Source: Archangium gephyra (GTDB lineage: Bacteria; Myxococcota; Myxococcia; Myxococcales; Myxococcaceae). Taken from it: a DNA stretch of 64,000 bases. The position numbers were made by a program, and so were the translations under genes. The stretch is taken from contig NZ_CP011509.1 in the NCBI RefSeq assembly GCF_001027285.1, positions 8,890,501 through 8,954,500 of the forward strand, in the 5' to 3' direction. Shown piece after piece: positions 16,200 through 24,718 of this stretch; position 1 is the first letter of the stretch; every line of letters begins with the position of its first letter. The notes beneath the pieces are model-generated. The model was given only the letters and a program-made list of their open reading frames with translations. It searched no databases and was not told the DNA's origin.

Positions 16200-17762
16200 T
16201 CAGGCGGCCGAGCGCATGGGCTGCTCGGGCCGGGGGGGCTGCTCCGGGTAGAGCCGCAGCATCCGCTTGATGCCGTTGCGGTCCATCACCAGCCGCACCA
16301 GCTGCAGCGACACGCGCTCCTGGCCCGCCTCCTGGACGAAGAAGCGGAAGGCCAGGTCCACCTGGTAGCTCTTGGCCCCCCTCACCCGCCCCACCGAGAA
16401 GTCCTCCAGGTCCACGTACTCCAGCGCGTACTCGGGCTCGTCCATGTCGCGCAGGAAGCGCTCCACGTTGAGCCGGATGATGTCCGTGATGCCACTCACG
16501 CCCCGCTCGGTGCGCGGCAGCAGATCCACGTCCAGCACCACCTGCTTCTGGTAGCGCAGCACCGTCTCGGACAGCTCGCCCTGGGTCGCGGTGATGAAGT
16601 CGTCACGGAAGCGCAACGCCATCACCTCCTCGGGCACCCGCACCGCGCGGCCGTAGTCCACCTTCTCCTCGCAGGTGCCCAGGCTCCGCTCCGTTACCGG
16701 ATCCACGATGTGGGCCGTCCGGTCGAAGAGGTGCCGCGCCGCCACCTGGCTGAAGATGCGGCGCATGCCCTCCTTGATGCGGTCCTTCATCATGTAGCCC
16801 ACCACCATGATGAGGAAGAAGTTGAGGCTCGCCTGCGTGTAGCGGACCTGCGCCCAGAAGGCCACCGCCGTGGCGAACGTCATCGCCACGCCCGCCGCCA
16901 GCGCGAACAGCACCTCCTCCCAGCCCTGGCGCCGCTGCGCCCGCCGCGCCGACAGGAAGAGGATGTTCATGCAGAACTTCTTCAAGAAGCCGAACCGGTG
17001 CATGTACTCCTCGTTGTCACCGGTGGGGCTGATCACCGAGCGCAGCTGGTGATCCTTGCGGTACTGCTCCTCGCGCAGCACCTCCTCCATCAAGTCCTTG
17101 CGCAGCTCGATGTACACACCCGAGCGCGGCAGCGCGTCCATGTCCGCCACGGCCTTGCGGAAGAACTGCTCCACCGTGAGGCTCAGGTACTCGTCCACCA
17201 GGCGGATGGAGGCGCGCGTCTTCTCCTGCACCCGGTAGCGGTTGGCCGAGCGCGCCCACACCCGGAAGCGCTCCAGCACCCGCCGCGCTCCGGCCGTCAC
17301 CGCCCGCGCATCGCTCTCCAGCCGCGCGCACGCGCCCTCGGACGGGCCGCGCGCCATGCCCTCGCACTGCTCGTCCACGCCGTTGGCGAAGCGCCGCAGG
17401 GCGCCGCGGAAGATGCAGGACAGGAGCTTGGCCTGATAGACGAGCTCCGCCTCACTGACGAGCCCCGTGAGCAGTCCCGCCTCCAGCCGTGCCAGCGGCG
17501 CCACGTCCGAGGACAGCAGCTCCTCGAGCGTCATCACCGGCGTCTTGAAGCGGATGTAGTTGTGGATGTCCGCGTAGAAGGAGGCCCGCGGGTACGTCTC
17601 CGCGTCGATGTTCAGACTCGCCGGCAGGAAGACGTACGTCTCCACGAGATACCGCGTCTCGTCGTCCGCCCCGGAGGGCTGGTACTCGAGCTTGATCTCG
17701 AATTGCTTCCGGTCGTGGACGTCGAGCCGGTTCTGTAACAGCGGGGCGGGAGCCTGGGACAC
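16200..17762 (-). CDS. Two-span membrane protein of unknown function
   Basis: A 520-aa protein starting at GTG 17762. The N-terminal half (about 1-280) is soluble, with charged helices that look like a coiled or helical bundle (residues 150-250). Two membrane spans lie at about 282-303 (EEVLFALAAGVAMTFATAVAF) and 311-326 (ASLNFFLIMVVGYMM). A C-terminal soluble domain of about 190 residues is beta-rich. No family is recognised. Both large domains should be cytoplasmic if the loop between the spans is outside. A perfect palindrome sits just upstream of the GTG. Single-gene unit. Confidence 0.82.
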   Translation of the reverse strand: MSQAPAPLLQNRLDVHDRKQFEIKLEYQPSGADDETRYLVETYVFLPASLNIDAETYPRASFYADIHNYIRFKTPVMTLEELLSSDVAPLARLEAGLLTGLVSEAELVYQAKLLSCIFRGALRRFANGVDEQCEGMARGPSEGACARLESDARAVTAGARRVLERFRVWARSANRYRVQEKTRASIRLVDEYLSLTVEQFFRKAVADMDALPRSGVYIELRKDLMEEVLREEQYRKDHQLRSVISPTGDNEEYMHRFGFLKKFCMNILFLSARRAQRRQGWEEVLFALAAGVAMTFATAVAFWAQVRYTQASLNFFLIMVVGYMMKDRIKEGMRRIFSQVAARHLFDRTAHIVDPVTERSLGTCEEKVDYGRAVRVPEEVMALRFRDDFITATQGELSETVLRYQKQVVLDVDLLPRTERGVSGITDIIRLNVERFLRDMDEPEYALEYVDLEDFSVGRVRGAKSYQVDLAFRFFVQEAGQERVSLQLVRLVMDRNGIKRMLRLYPEQPPRPEQPMRSAA

Positions 17763-17775
17763 ACGCGCAGTCTAG

Positions 17776-17791
17776 GTGACAGGCCTGTCAC
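17776..17791. promoter_or_regulatory. Perfect 16-bp palindrome, candidate operator
   Basis: GTGACAGGCCTGTCAC reads the same on both strands. It ends 14 bp upstream of the GTG of the 520-aa membrane protein. A -10-like TAGACT (minus strand, 17774-17769) abuts it. A factor bound here would cover the core promoter. The predicted transcript start falls close to the GTG, so the mRNA may be leaderless. Binding protein unknown. Confidence 0.5.
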
Positions 17792-17840
17792 ACGACAGTG
17801 GCCCCCAGGTCACATCCGTTTCCCCGACGAACGACAGCGC

Positions 17841-17887
17841 CTCTCGGGAAACTGGTTGGAGCTCCATGGAGCCACCGGTTTCGCGAG
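17841..17887. other. Long imperfect inverted repeat in the divergent intergenic region
   Basis: CTCTCGGGAAAC at the left pairs with GTTTCGCGAG at the right around a GCTCCATGGAGC core, giving an imperfect palindrome of about 47 bp with small bulges. It lies between the membrane-protein gene (leftward) and the antiporter gene (rightward), in a 294-bp region with no coding potential that I trust. Confidence 0.4.
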
Positions 17888-17995
17888 GCGGGTTCCAAGC
17901 GGCCGAGGTCACCTGCTGGGTCGTGCCTGAACCTTCCTACGCGGCGCGCGGGCTCCCCGGCCACCAGGTGTCAGACCAAGGCCCACCTCCCCGCA

Positions 17996-18033
17996 TTGAC
18001 GCCCCGCGACTTCGGCTGCTAAGTGCTCACTTA
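17996..18033 (+). promoter_or_regulatory. Candidate promoter with overlapping inverted repeat upstream of the first antiporter gene
   Basis: A -35-like TTGACG (17996-18001) is followed after 18 nt by TAAGTG, with TGC just before it (extended -10 like). TAAGTG-CT-CACTTA (18020-18033) is a 6-bp inverted repeat over the -10 position. It suggests repressor control. The nearby XRE-EIIA protein is a candidate regulator (inference). Confidence 0.4.
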
Positions 18034-18056
18034 TCACGCAAACTCCAGGAGGACGC

Positions 18057-20219
18057 ATGCACGCACCGGGACACAACGCACTCACTCTCCTGATCGTGCA
18101 ATTCCTTGTGATCATTGGAGTTTCCCGGCTCATCGGGCGGGGGGCGCGGTGGCTGGACCAGCCGCTGGTCATCGCCGAGGTGGTCGCGGGCATCGTGCTG
18201 GGCCCCTCCCTGCTGGGATGGCTGGCCCCGGGGGCCATGGAGTGGCTGTTCCCCGCCAGTTCCATGTCGGTGCTGAAGATGCTGAGCCAGGTGGGGCTCA
18301 TCCTCTTCATGTTCCTCATCGGGCTGGAACTGGATCCGAAGCTGCTCAAGGGCCGGGGCCATGCCTCGGTGGTCATCAGCCACACCAGCATCCTCGTGCC
18401 CTTCGGACTGGGCGCGGGGGCGGCGCTGTGGCTCTACCCGCGGCTGAGCGAGCCGTCGGTGCCGTTCTCCTCGTTCGTGCTCTTCATGGGCGTGGCCATG
18501 AGCATCACCGCCTTCCCGGTGCTGGCGCGCATCCTCACCGAGCGGCGGCTGCTGAGCTCCCGGGTGGGAGCCATGACCATCACCTGCGCGGCGGTGGATG
18601 ACGTGACGGCGTGGTGCCTGCTGGCCTTCGTCGTCTCCATCGTGCGCGCCTCGGATCTGATGCACGCGGGGCTCACCACGCTGCTCGCGATGCTCTACAT
18701 CGCCTTCATGCTGGTGGTGGTGCGGCCCTTCCTGGCGCGGCTGGGCGCGCGCGTGGCGAACAAGGAGGGGCTCAACCAGAACGGCGTGGCCCTGACGCTG
18801 ATGATGTTGCTGGCGTCCGCGTGGGCCACGGAGCTCATTGGCATCCACGCCCTCTTCGGCGCCTTCATGATGGGCGCGGTCATCCCCAAGGAGGGCGGAC
18901 TGGCCCAGGCGCTGGCCGAGAAGCTGGAGGACGTGGCCGTGGTGCTCTTGCTGCCCCTCTTCTTCGCCTTCAGCGGCCTGCGCACGCAGATCGGCCTGCT
19001 GTCCACGAGCGACCACTGGGTGATGTGCGGCCTCATCATCCTCCTGGCCTGCGTGGGCAAGTTCGGCGGCAGCGCGGTGGCGGCGCGCCTCACCGGCATG
19101 CGCTGGCGCGAGGCCGGGGCGCTCGGCATCCTCATGAATACCCGCGGGTTGATGGAGCTCATCGTGCTCAACATCGGCCTGGACCTGGGCGTCATCTCCC
19201 CCACCCTCTTCACCATGATGGTGGTGATGGCGTTGGTGACCACCTTCATGACGACGCCGCTGCTGCGGTGGATCTACCCCCCCGAGGAGATGGCCAAGGA
19301 CCAGGTGTCCGCCACCCCGGTGGTGGAGCCCGTGGAGGAACCGCCCTACACCGTGATGATGTGCGTGTCCCATGGCCAGAGCGGTGCCGGCATGGTGACG
19401 CTGGGGCGCGCGCTCACCGGTGCCCCCCAGGAGCCCTCGCAGCTCTACGCCCTGCACCTCATCCGCCCCACCGAGCGGGCCTCCTTCCACCTGCGGCACG
19501 ACCCCGAGAAGGCCAGCGGCGACAGCCTGGCGCCACTGATCGGGCGCGCCAGCGGACTGGGTCTACAGGTGCGCCCGCTCTCCTTCGTCTCCACCGAGCC
19601 CGGACCGGACATCTGCCGCACCGCCGAGGCCAAGCAGGCCGATCTCATCCTGCTCGGCTGGCACAAGCCGCTCTTCAGCCGCACCCTGCTGGGCGGCACC
19701 GTGCACGAGGTGATGCAGGCGGCGAGCACCGGCGTGGCCGTGCTGGTGGACCGGGGCCTGGAGAACGTGCGACGGGTGCTGGTGCCCTTCATCGGCAGCA
19801 CGCATGACCGGGCGGCGCTCGGGCTGGCCCGGCGGCTGCTCCAGCACGCCTCCGCCGAGATCACCCTCCTGCACGTCACCCAGTCCGACGGCACACACGG
19901 GCACAGGGGTGCACGCCCTCTCGTCGACGAGCTCTTCCCGGAGGGTTCCGGGAGCGTGAATTTCAAGGTGGTGTCGCACGAGTCGCCCGAGGAAGCAGCC
20001 CTCGAGGAGGCGCGGCGCGGGTATGACCTGGTGGTGGTGGGCGTGGGCTCCGAGTGGGGTCTGGAGGACAGCCTCTTCGGCCTGCACCGCCAGCGGCTGA
20101 TCGGCGACGCGCCCACCTCGCTGCTGGTCGTGCGGCACCCCGCGCCAGCGCCCGCCGCCGAAGCCACCCCCGAGCCGGAGGCGGCCAGAGCACTCACCGC
20201 CGGCAACGCGGTGTCCTGA
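18057..20219 (+). CDS. CPA2-family cation:proton antiporter with universal-stress-like C-terminal domains
   Basis: A 720-aa protein with a GGAGG ribosome site 4 nt before the ATG. Residues about 8-405 form a Kef/CPA2 Na+/H+ exchanger domain with 11-12 membrane spans (IAEVVAGIVLGPSLLGW, LMFLIGLELDP, the GALAAVDDVTAW-like AVDDVTAWCLL, GLMELIVLNIGLDLG). The soluble part (about 420-690) holds two UspA-like segments (YTVMMCVSHGQSGAGM, RRVLVPFIGSTHDRAALGLARRLL, YDLVVVGVGSEW). It probably moves K+ or Na+ against H+ in the inner membrane. Ion choice is not shown. It is a close paralogue of the gene at 21172-23241, in opposite orientation. Confidence 0.92.
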   Translation: MHAPGHNALTLLIVQFLVIIGVSRLIGRGARWLDQPLVIAEVVAGIVLGPSLLGWLAPGAMEWLFPASSMSVLKMLSQVGLILFMFLIGLELDPKLLKGRGHASVVISHTSILVPFGLGAGAALWLYPRLSEPSVPFSSFVLFMGVAMSITAFPVLARILTERRLLSSRVGAMTITCAAVDDVTAWCLLAFVVSIVRASDLMHAGLTTLLAMLYIAFMLVVVRPFLARLGARVANKEGLNQNGVALTLMMLLASAWATELIGIHALFGAFMMGAVIPKEGGLAQALAEKLEDVAVVLLLPLFFAFSGLRTQIGLLSTSDHWVMCGLIILLACVGKFGGSAVAARLTGMRWREAGALGILMNTRGLMELIVLNIGLDLGVISPTLFTMMVVMALVTTFMTTPLLRWIYPPEEMAKDQVSATPVVEPVEEPPYTVMMCVSHGQSGAGMVTLGRALTGAPQEPSQLYALHLIRPTERASFHLRHDPEKASGDSLAPLIGRASGLGLQVRPLSFVSTEPGPDICRTAEAKQADLILLGWHKPLFSRTLLGGTVHEVMQAASTGVAVLVDRGLENVRRVLVPFIGSTHDRAALGLARRLLQHASAEITLLHVTQSDGTHGHRGARPLVDELFPEGSGSVNFKVVSHESPEEAALEEARRGYDLVVVGVGSEWGLEDSLFGLHRQRLIGDAPTSLLVVRHPAPAPAAEATPEPEAARALTAGNAVS

Positions 20220-20284
20220 GCGCGTTGCCCCAAGCCAGCTGAAACAGGTCCCGCCTGAGGGGAGGTTCCGGGAGCGACCGGGAG

Positions 20285-20311
20285 CAACTGGTCCAACAAT
20301 CGGACCAGTTG
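20285..20311. terminator. Bidirectional hairpin between convergent genes
   Basis: A perfect 10-bp stem CAACTGGTCC / GGACCAGTTG closes a 7-nt loop (AACAATC). It lies in the 123-nt gap between the antiporter stop (20219) and the convergent XRE-EIIA stop (20343). There is no long T-tract, so it may end transcripts only partly or be a dyad binding site. Confidence 0.55.
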
Positions 20312-20342
20312 GCGCGCCGCGCGGCCGGAAGCAGGAGCCCGT

Positions 20343-21161
20343 TCAGCGCAGGGCTTCCAGCTCCGTGAGGTGGGCCAGCACCTGCTGGGGCTGGTCCTCG
20401 TTGGCGAGCCGCTCCGCCAGGCCATGACTGGCCAGCCGCGCCACATGGGCCAGCCGCATCAGGTGCGCACGCCCCCGCTCCCCGCCCACGAGCACCACCA
20501 GCAACTGGAGGGGCACGCGATCCGGCGTCTCGGCCGTGAGGGGCTTCGCCAGGGTCACCAGGGCGGCCAGGGGCGTGGTGTGCTCGATGAAGGCATGGGG
20601 AACGACGACCCCGCCGCCCACCATGCTGGAGGCCTCCGCCTCGCGCCGCTTCAGCTCCGTCACCAGCCGGAGCGCGCTCACCCCGGGACAGGCCGCCGCG
20701 AGCCGCCCCGCGGCCACATCCAGCGCGTCCTCCAGCGCGGTGCAGGTGAGGCGCAACACCATCCGCTCCGGGGCCAGGAGCGAGGCCAGCGCGGGGATGG
20801 GTGTCTCCTGCCCGGAGGCGCGCACGGGGAACTCCGTGTCGAGGAACTCGCGCACACGGGCGAGCTGCGGGCCCGAGAGATTGCGGCGCGCCAGCTCCAG
20901 GAAGAGCATGCTGGCCCCCGGCACCTGCTCCAGGTAGTGGGCCACGAAGGGGCTCACCCGGTGCGCCGCGTCCATCAACAGCGTGGGGGGCACGTCCAGC
21001 TCGCGAGCGATGGCGGCCAACCGCTCCGGCGTGGGCACCGCGTCCAGGCCGTTCTCCACGCGGCTGAGGTAGGCACTGGACACGCCAATACGACGGGCGA
21101 GGTCACGCAGGCTCAGCCCCGCGTCCACTCGCAGCAGTCGGATGGTCGCTCCCAGGTGCAT
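20343..21161 (-). CDS. XRE-family regulator fused to a PTS EIIA (type 2/Ntr-like) domain
   Basis: A 272-aa protein. Residues about 5-60 form an XRE helix-turn-helix (LLRVDAGLSLRDLARRIGVS, SAYLSRVENG, PERLAAIARELDVP). A linker of about 70 residues follows. The C-terminal part from about 133 matches the EIIA-Ntr/fructose type: ALEDALDVAAGRL, then LVTELKRREAEASSMVGGGVVVPHA, where H189 corresponds to the phosphorylated histidine. Beta strands LQLLVVLVGG and a final helix complete the fold. It is the last gene of a leftward unit, 10 nt after the antiporter gene. It probably links antiporter expression to a phosphorelay state (inference). Confidence 0.82.
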   Translation of the reverse strand: MHLGATIRLLRVDAGLSLRDLARRIGVSSAYLSRVENGLDAVPTPERLAAIARELDVPPTLLMDAAHRVSPFVAHYLEQVPGASMLFLELARRNLSGPQLARVREFLDTEFPVRASGQETPIPALASLLAPERMVLRLTCTALEDALDVAAGRLAAACPGVSALRLVTELKRREAEASSMVGGGVVVPHAFIEHTTPLAALVTLAKPLTAETPDRVPLQLLVVLVGGERGRAHLMRLAHVARLASHGLAERLANEDQPQQVLAHLTELEALR

Positions 21162-21171
21162 GGCGTCTGGC

Positions 21172-23241
21172 TCAGGAAACGGAGGCGAGGGTGACGGTGG
21201 CCCGAGCCGGCTCGTGGAGCACCAGCACGGAAGTGGGCACCTCCCTGTCCTCCCATCTCCCTCCGGCCTCCATGCCCAGCACCATCAGATCATACCCGTG
21301 CCGCGCCTCCTCGAGGGCCGCCTTCTCGGGCGACTCGTGGGACACCGTCTTGAACTGCACCCGCCCGGACTCTTCCGGGAACAGCTCGTCCACCAGCGCC
21401 CGGGAGCGTGCCGGACCCGGGTCACGCCCCGGCACGGTCACCCGCAGCACCGTCACCTCCGCTCCCGAGGAGCGCATCAGACGACGGGCCAGGGTGAGCA
21501 CCGCCCGCTCATCCTCGCCGCCACCGAGGGGAACCAGCACCCGTCGCACGCGCTCCAGACCCCGGTCCACCAACACCGCCACATCGGTCCCCGCCTCCCG
21601 CATCACCTCGTGCACGGTGCCTCCCGGCGGCGTGCGGCCGACGAGCGGCTTGTGCCCACCGAGCAGGATGAGCTCGGCCTGTTTGGCCTCGGCGGTGCGG
21701 CAGATGTCGAGCGCGGGCTCGGCGGAGACGAAGGAGAGCGGACGCACCTGCAGGCCCAGGCCGCTGGCACGCTCCACCAGCGCGGACAAGGCATCACCCC
21801 TCCCGGGCTCCTGCTCGCGCAGGGCCGCGGGCGGGACGAGGTGCAGAGCGTAGAATTGAAAGGACTCGCCGGCGGTACCGGTGAGCGCGCGCGCCAGCAC
21901 CGCCATGCCGGTCCCGGTCTCGCCCTGGGACACACACATCAACACGGTGAAGGGCGCCTGCTCCACCGGGGCAATGAAGGGAATGAGCGGCACCCGATCC
22001 CGAGCCACCTCCTCGGGCGGGTACATCCACCGCAGCAGTGGCGACGTCATGAGGGCGGTCACCAGCGCCATGATCACCATCATGGTGAAGAGCTTGGGGG
22101 AGATGACCCCCAGGTCCAGGCCGATGTTGAGGACGATGAGCTCGATCAGCCCGCGCGTGTTCAGCAGGATGCCCAGGGCCCCGGCCTCACGCCAGCGCAT
22201 GCCGGTGAGGCGCGCCGCCAGGGTGGTGCCACCGAACTTGCCCACGCAAGCCACCAGGAGGATGAGGCCGCACAGGGCCCAGTCCGAGGCTCCTTCCAAC
22301 AGGCCCACCTGGGTCCGCAACCCGCTGTAGGCGAAGAAGACGGGAAGGATCAGCACCACCACCACGTCTTCCAGCTTCTCGGCCAACGCCTCGGCCAACC
22401 CGCCCTGCTTCGGGACGATGAGGCCGAAGAGGAAGGCGCCGAAGAGAGCATGGATGCCGATGCGCTCCGTGGCCCACGCGGACGCCAGCAACATCATCAG
22501 GGTGAGGGCCACCACGTTCTGCGTGAGGCCCTCCTTGTTCGCCACACGCGCGCCGAGCCGCGCCAGGAAGGGCCGCACCAGCCCCAGCATGAAGCCGATG
22601 TAGAGCAGCGCGAGCAGCGTGGTGAGCCCCGCGTGCATCAGGTCCGAGGCACGCACGAGCGAGACGACGAAGGCCAGCAGGCACCACGCCGTCACGTCAT
22701 CCACCGCCGCGCAGGTGAGCGCGAGCATCCCCACCTTCGAGCGCAACAGCCCGTGCTCGGAGAGGATGCGCGCCAGCACCGCGAAGGCCGTGACGCTCAT
22801 CGCCGCGCCCATGAAGAGCACGAAGGAGGAGAAGGGCACCGACGGCTCGGACAGCCGGGGATGGAGCACCAGCGCCGCCAGCGCCCCGAGCGCGAAGGGG
22901 ACGAGGATGCTGGTGTGGCTGATGAACAGCGAGGCCCGGCCCTGCCCCCGGAGCACCCGCGGATCCAACTCCAGCCCGATGAGGAACATGAAGAGGATGG
23001 GCCCCAGCTGGCTCAGCATCCTCAACACCGGCATGGAGTCCGCCGGGAACAGCGCGCCCATCACCCCCGGGGCCAGCCACCCCAGCATCGAGGGGCCCAG
23101 CAGGATGCCCGCGAGCACCTCGGCGATGACCAGCGGCTGGCCCAGCCATCGCGCTCCGTTCCCGATCAACCGGGACAGGCCGATGATCACCACCAGCTGC
23201 ACGATCAGCAGGCTGAGCGCGTTGTGAGCGATGGCTTGCAT
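21172..23241 (-). CDS. CPA2-family cation:proton antiporter with universal-stress-like C-terminal domains (paralogue)
   Basis: A 689-aa membrane protein with the same layout as the gene at 18057. About 11-12 spans in residues 8-405 (HNALSLLIVQLVVIIGLSRLIG, IAEVLAGILLGPSMLGW, FLIGLELDPRVL, AVDDVTAWCLLAFVV, NTRGLIELIVLNIGLDLG), then two UspA-like segments (LMCVSQGETGTGMAVL, VRRVLVPLGGGEDERAVLTLARRLM). N-terminal identity to its paralogue is high over the first 65 residues, whereas the last 100 residues differ more. It is encoded 27 nt after the MFS gene and 10 nt before the XRE-EIIA gene, so the three form an operon. Confidence 0.92.
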   Translation of the reverse strand: MQAIAHNALSLLIVQLVVIIGLSRLIGNGARWLGQPLVIAEVLAGILLGPSMLGWLAPGVMGALFPADSMPVLRMLSQLGPILFMFLIGLELDPRVLRGQGRASLFISHTSILVPFALGALAALVLHPRLSEPSVPFSSFVLFMGAAMSVTAFAVLARILSEHGLLRSKVGMLALTCAAVDDVTAWCLLAFVVSLVRASDLMHAGLTTLLALLYIGFMLGLVRPFLARLGARVANKEGLTQNVVALTLMMLLASAWATERIGIHALFGAFLFGLIVPKQGGLAEALAEKLEDVVVVLILPVFFAYSGLRTQVGLLEGASDWALCGLILLVACVGKFGGTTLAARLTGMRWREAGALGILLNTRGLIELIVLNIGLDLGVISPKLFTMMVIMALVTALMTSPLLRWMYPPEEVARDRVPLIPFIAPVEQAPFTVLMCVSQGETGTGMAVLARALTGTAGESFQFYALHLVPPAALREQEPGRGDALSALVERASGLGLQVRPLSFVSAEPALDICRTAEAKQAELILLGGHKPLVGRTPPGGTVHEVMREAGTDVAVLVDRGLERVRRVLVPLGGGEDERAVLTLARRLMRSSGAEVTVLRVTVPGRDPGPARSRALVDELFPEESGRVQFKTVSHESPEKAALEEARHGYDLMVLGMEAGGRWEDREVPTSVLVLHEPARATVTLASVS

Positions 23242-23268
23242 CGGTCCGCCTCCGTCCGGCGGTCCGTC

Positions 23269-24663
23269 TCAGCCTCCGGTGCCGGTCCGCGAGGACGGCG
23301 GCTGGGCGGAGGGCGCCGAGGGAGCCTGCGCCGCCGCGGCCGGCTGGGCCGAGTGCGCCTTGGGCCGGGCGTTCCACAAGGTGAGCATGAGAATCGCGCC
23401 CACGGCCGAGAAGCCGATCATGCTCGGGCCCCAGGCGCCCCAGCCGAAGTGATCCAACATCCACCCCATGCCGACGCCCACCACGGAGCCGCCCACGTAC
23501 TGCATGCCGTCGAACATGCCCGCCGCCGTGGCCGCGGCCTTCTTGCCGCCGAAGTCCATGGACGCGGTGCCCGACAGCATGGAGTGCACGATGCTGATGG
23601 AGAAGGAGTTCACCACGAAGGCCGCGATGACGAGCTCGATGCTCGGCGCCTTCCAGATGATGGCCATGCACCCCACCTGGAGCACGTAGCCGATGAAGGC
23701 CACGGGCGGCCGGCGCGCCTTGAAGAGCAGGTCGGACATGAAGCCCGCCGTGAACGCGCCCGCGATGCCGGCGAGCACCACGCCCGTGGCGCCCTTCTGG
23801 AAGACGGGGCTGTCGAGCGACAGCTTCTGCGCCTCCATCATGTAGCGCGGGAACCACTGCTCGAAGCCATGGCGCACGAAGCCGGTGCAGAACTCGGCCA
23901 CCGCGATGGTGAGCGTGACGGGGTTGGTGAAGACCACCTTCGCCACGTACTTGAAGTCCACCTTGCCGGTGTACCCGCTGGAGGCATCCGCCGTGTCCAG
24001 CGCGGGCAGGCCCGCCTCGTCCGGCGCGTCACGCACCCACAGGAAGGTGAGCAGGCCCAGCGTCGTCATCACCAGCGCGGGGACGAAGAAGACGAACTGC
24101 CAGGGCAGCGCCAGCACCAGCAGCGGCCCGATGAAGTAGATGAGCGCCCGGCCGCCCTGGATCATCGAGCCGAAGATGGCGGAGAACACGCCACGCTCGC
24201 TGATGTGGAACCAGCCCGAGTTCACCTTGATGAGCGCCAGGGCCGAGTACGACTGGAAGTACATGTTCAGCGACCAGACCGTGGCCAGGTAGCCGAGCAG
24301 CACCGTCCCCGTCCCCAGGAAGCCCAGGTACGCCCCCAGACCGAAGGCGAGGTTGAACACCACCGCGCCGCCCGCGCCCACCAGCATGGCCTTGCGGCCA
24401 CCGATGCGATCCGCCAGCGGCCCGTTGAAGATGGCGGACAGGCCGTAGATGAGCGTGGCCGCGCTGATGATCGCTCCCACCTGCGCCTTGCTCCAGCCGT
24501 ACTTCTGCGACAGCGTCGCGTTGGCGAAGGAGAAGTTGTAGCGGCCCATGTACATGGCCGCGTACATGGTTCCGAGCGTGAGCCAGTTCTGGGCGCGGCG
24601 GAGGCGGAACTTCCGCGAATACTCCGGCCGCGGCGACGAGGACGAGGGGGCAGCGTCGTGCAT
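23269..24663 (-). CDS. MFS transporter, organophosphate:phosphate antiporter-like
   Basis: A 464-aa transporter starting at ATG 24663, with about 12 spans. The N-terminus carries the OPA-type signature (LTLGTMYAAMYMGRYNFSFANATLSQ, then GWSKAQVGAIISA, and NGPLADRIGGRKAML). The family includes GlpT, UhpT and PgtP, which exchange sugar phosphates for phosphate. The substrate here is not known. A TTG at 24702 would add 13 residues but is less likely. The tail is Ala/Pro/Ser-rich (AAAAQAPSAPSAQPP). It is the first gene of the antiporter operon. Confidence 0.88.
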   Translation of the reverse strand: MHDAAPSSSSPRPEYSRKFRLRRAQNWLTLGTMYAAMYMGRYNFSFANATLSQKYGWSKAQVGAIISAATLIYGLSAIFNGPLADRIGGRKAMLVGAGGAVVFNLAFGLGAYLGFLGTGTVLLGYLATVWSLNMYFQSYSALALIKVNSGWFHISERGVFSAIFGSMIQGGRALIYFIGPLLVLALPWQFVFFVPALVMTTLGLLTFLWVRDAPDEAGLPALDTADASSGYTGKVDFKYVAKVVFTNPVTLTIAVAEFCTGFVRHGFEQWFPRYMMEAQKLSLDSPVFQKGATGVVLAGIAGAFTAGFMSDLLFKARRPPVAFIGYVLQVGCMAIIWKAPSIELVIAAFVVNSFSISIVHSMLSGTASMDFGGKKAAATAAGMFDGMQYVGGSVVGVGMGWMLDHFGWGAWGPSMIGFSAVGAILMLTLWNARPKAHSAQPAAAAQAPSAPSAQPPSSRTGTGG

Positions 24664-24718
24664 GGCGCCGGGCACCCTACCCGCCCGGCGCGCTCCCGAC
24701 AATCTCGCCCCCCTCGAA

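Noticed and set aside
16710-17738. Open + strand frame opposite the 520-aa membrane protein
   Set aside because: Arg/His/Gln-rich antisense translation; the leftward frame has clear membrane spans and a promoter-like upstream region.
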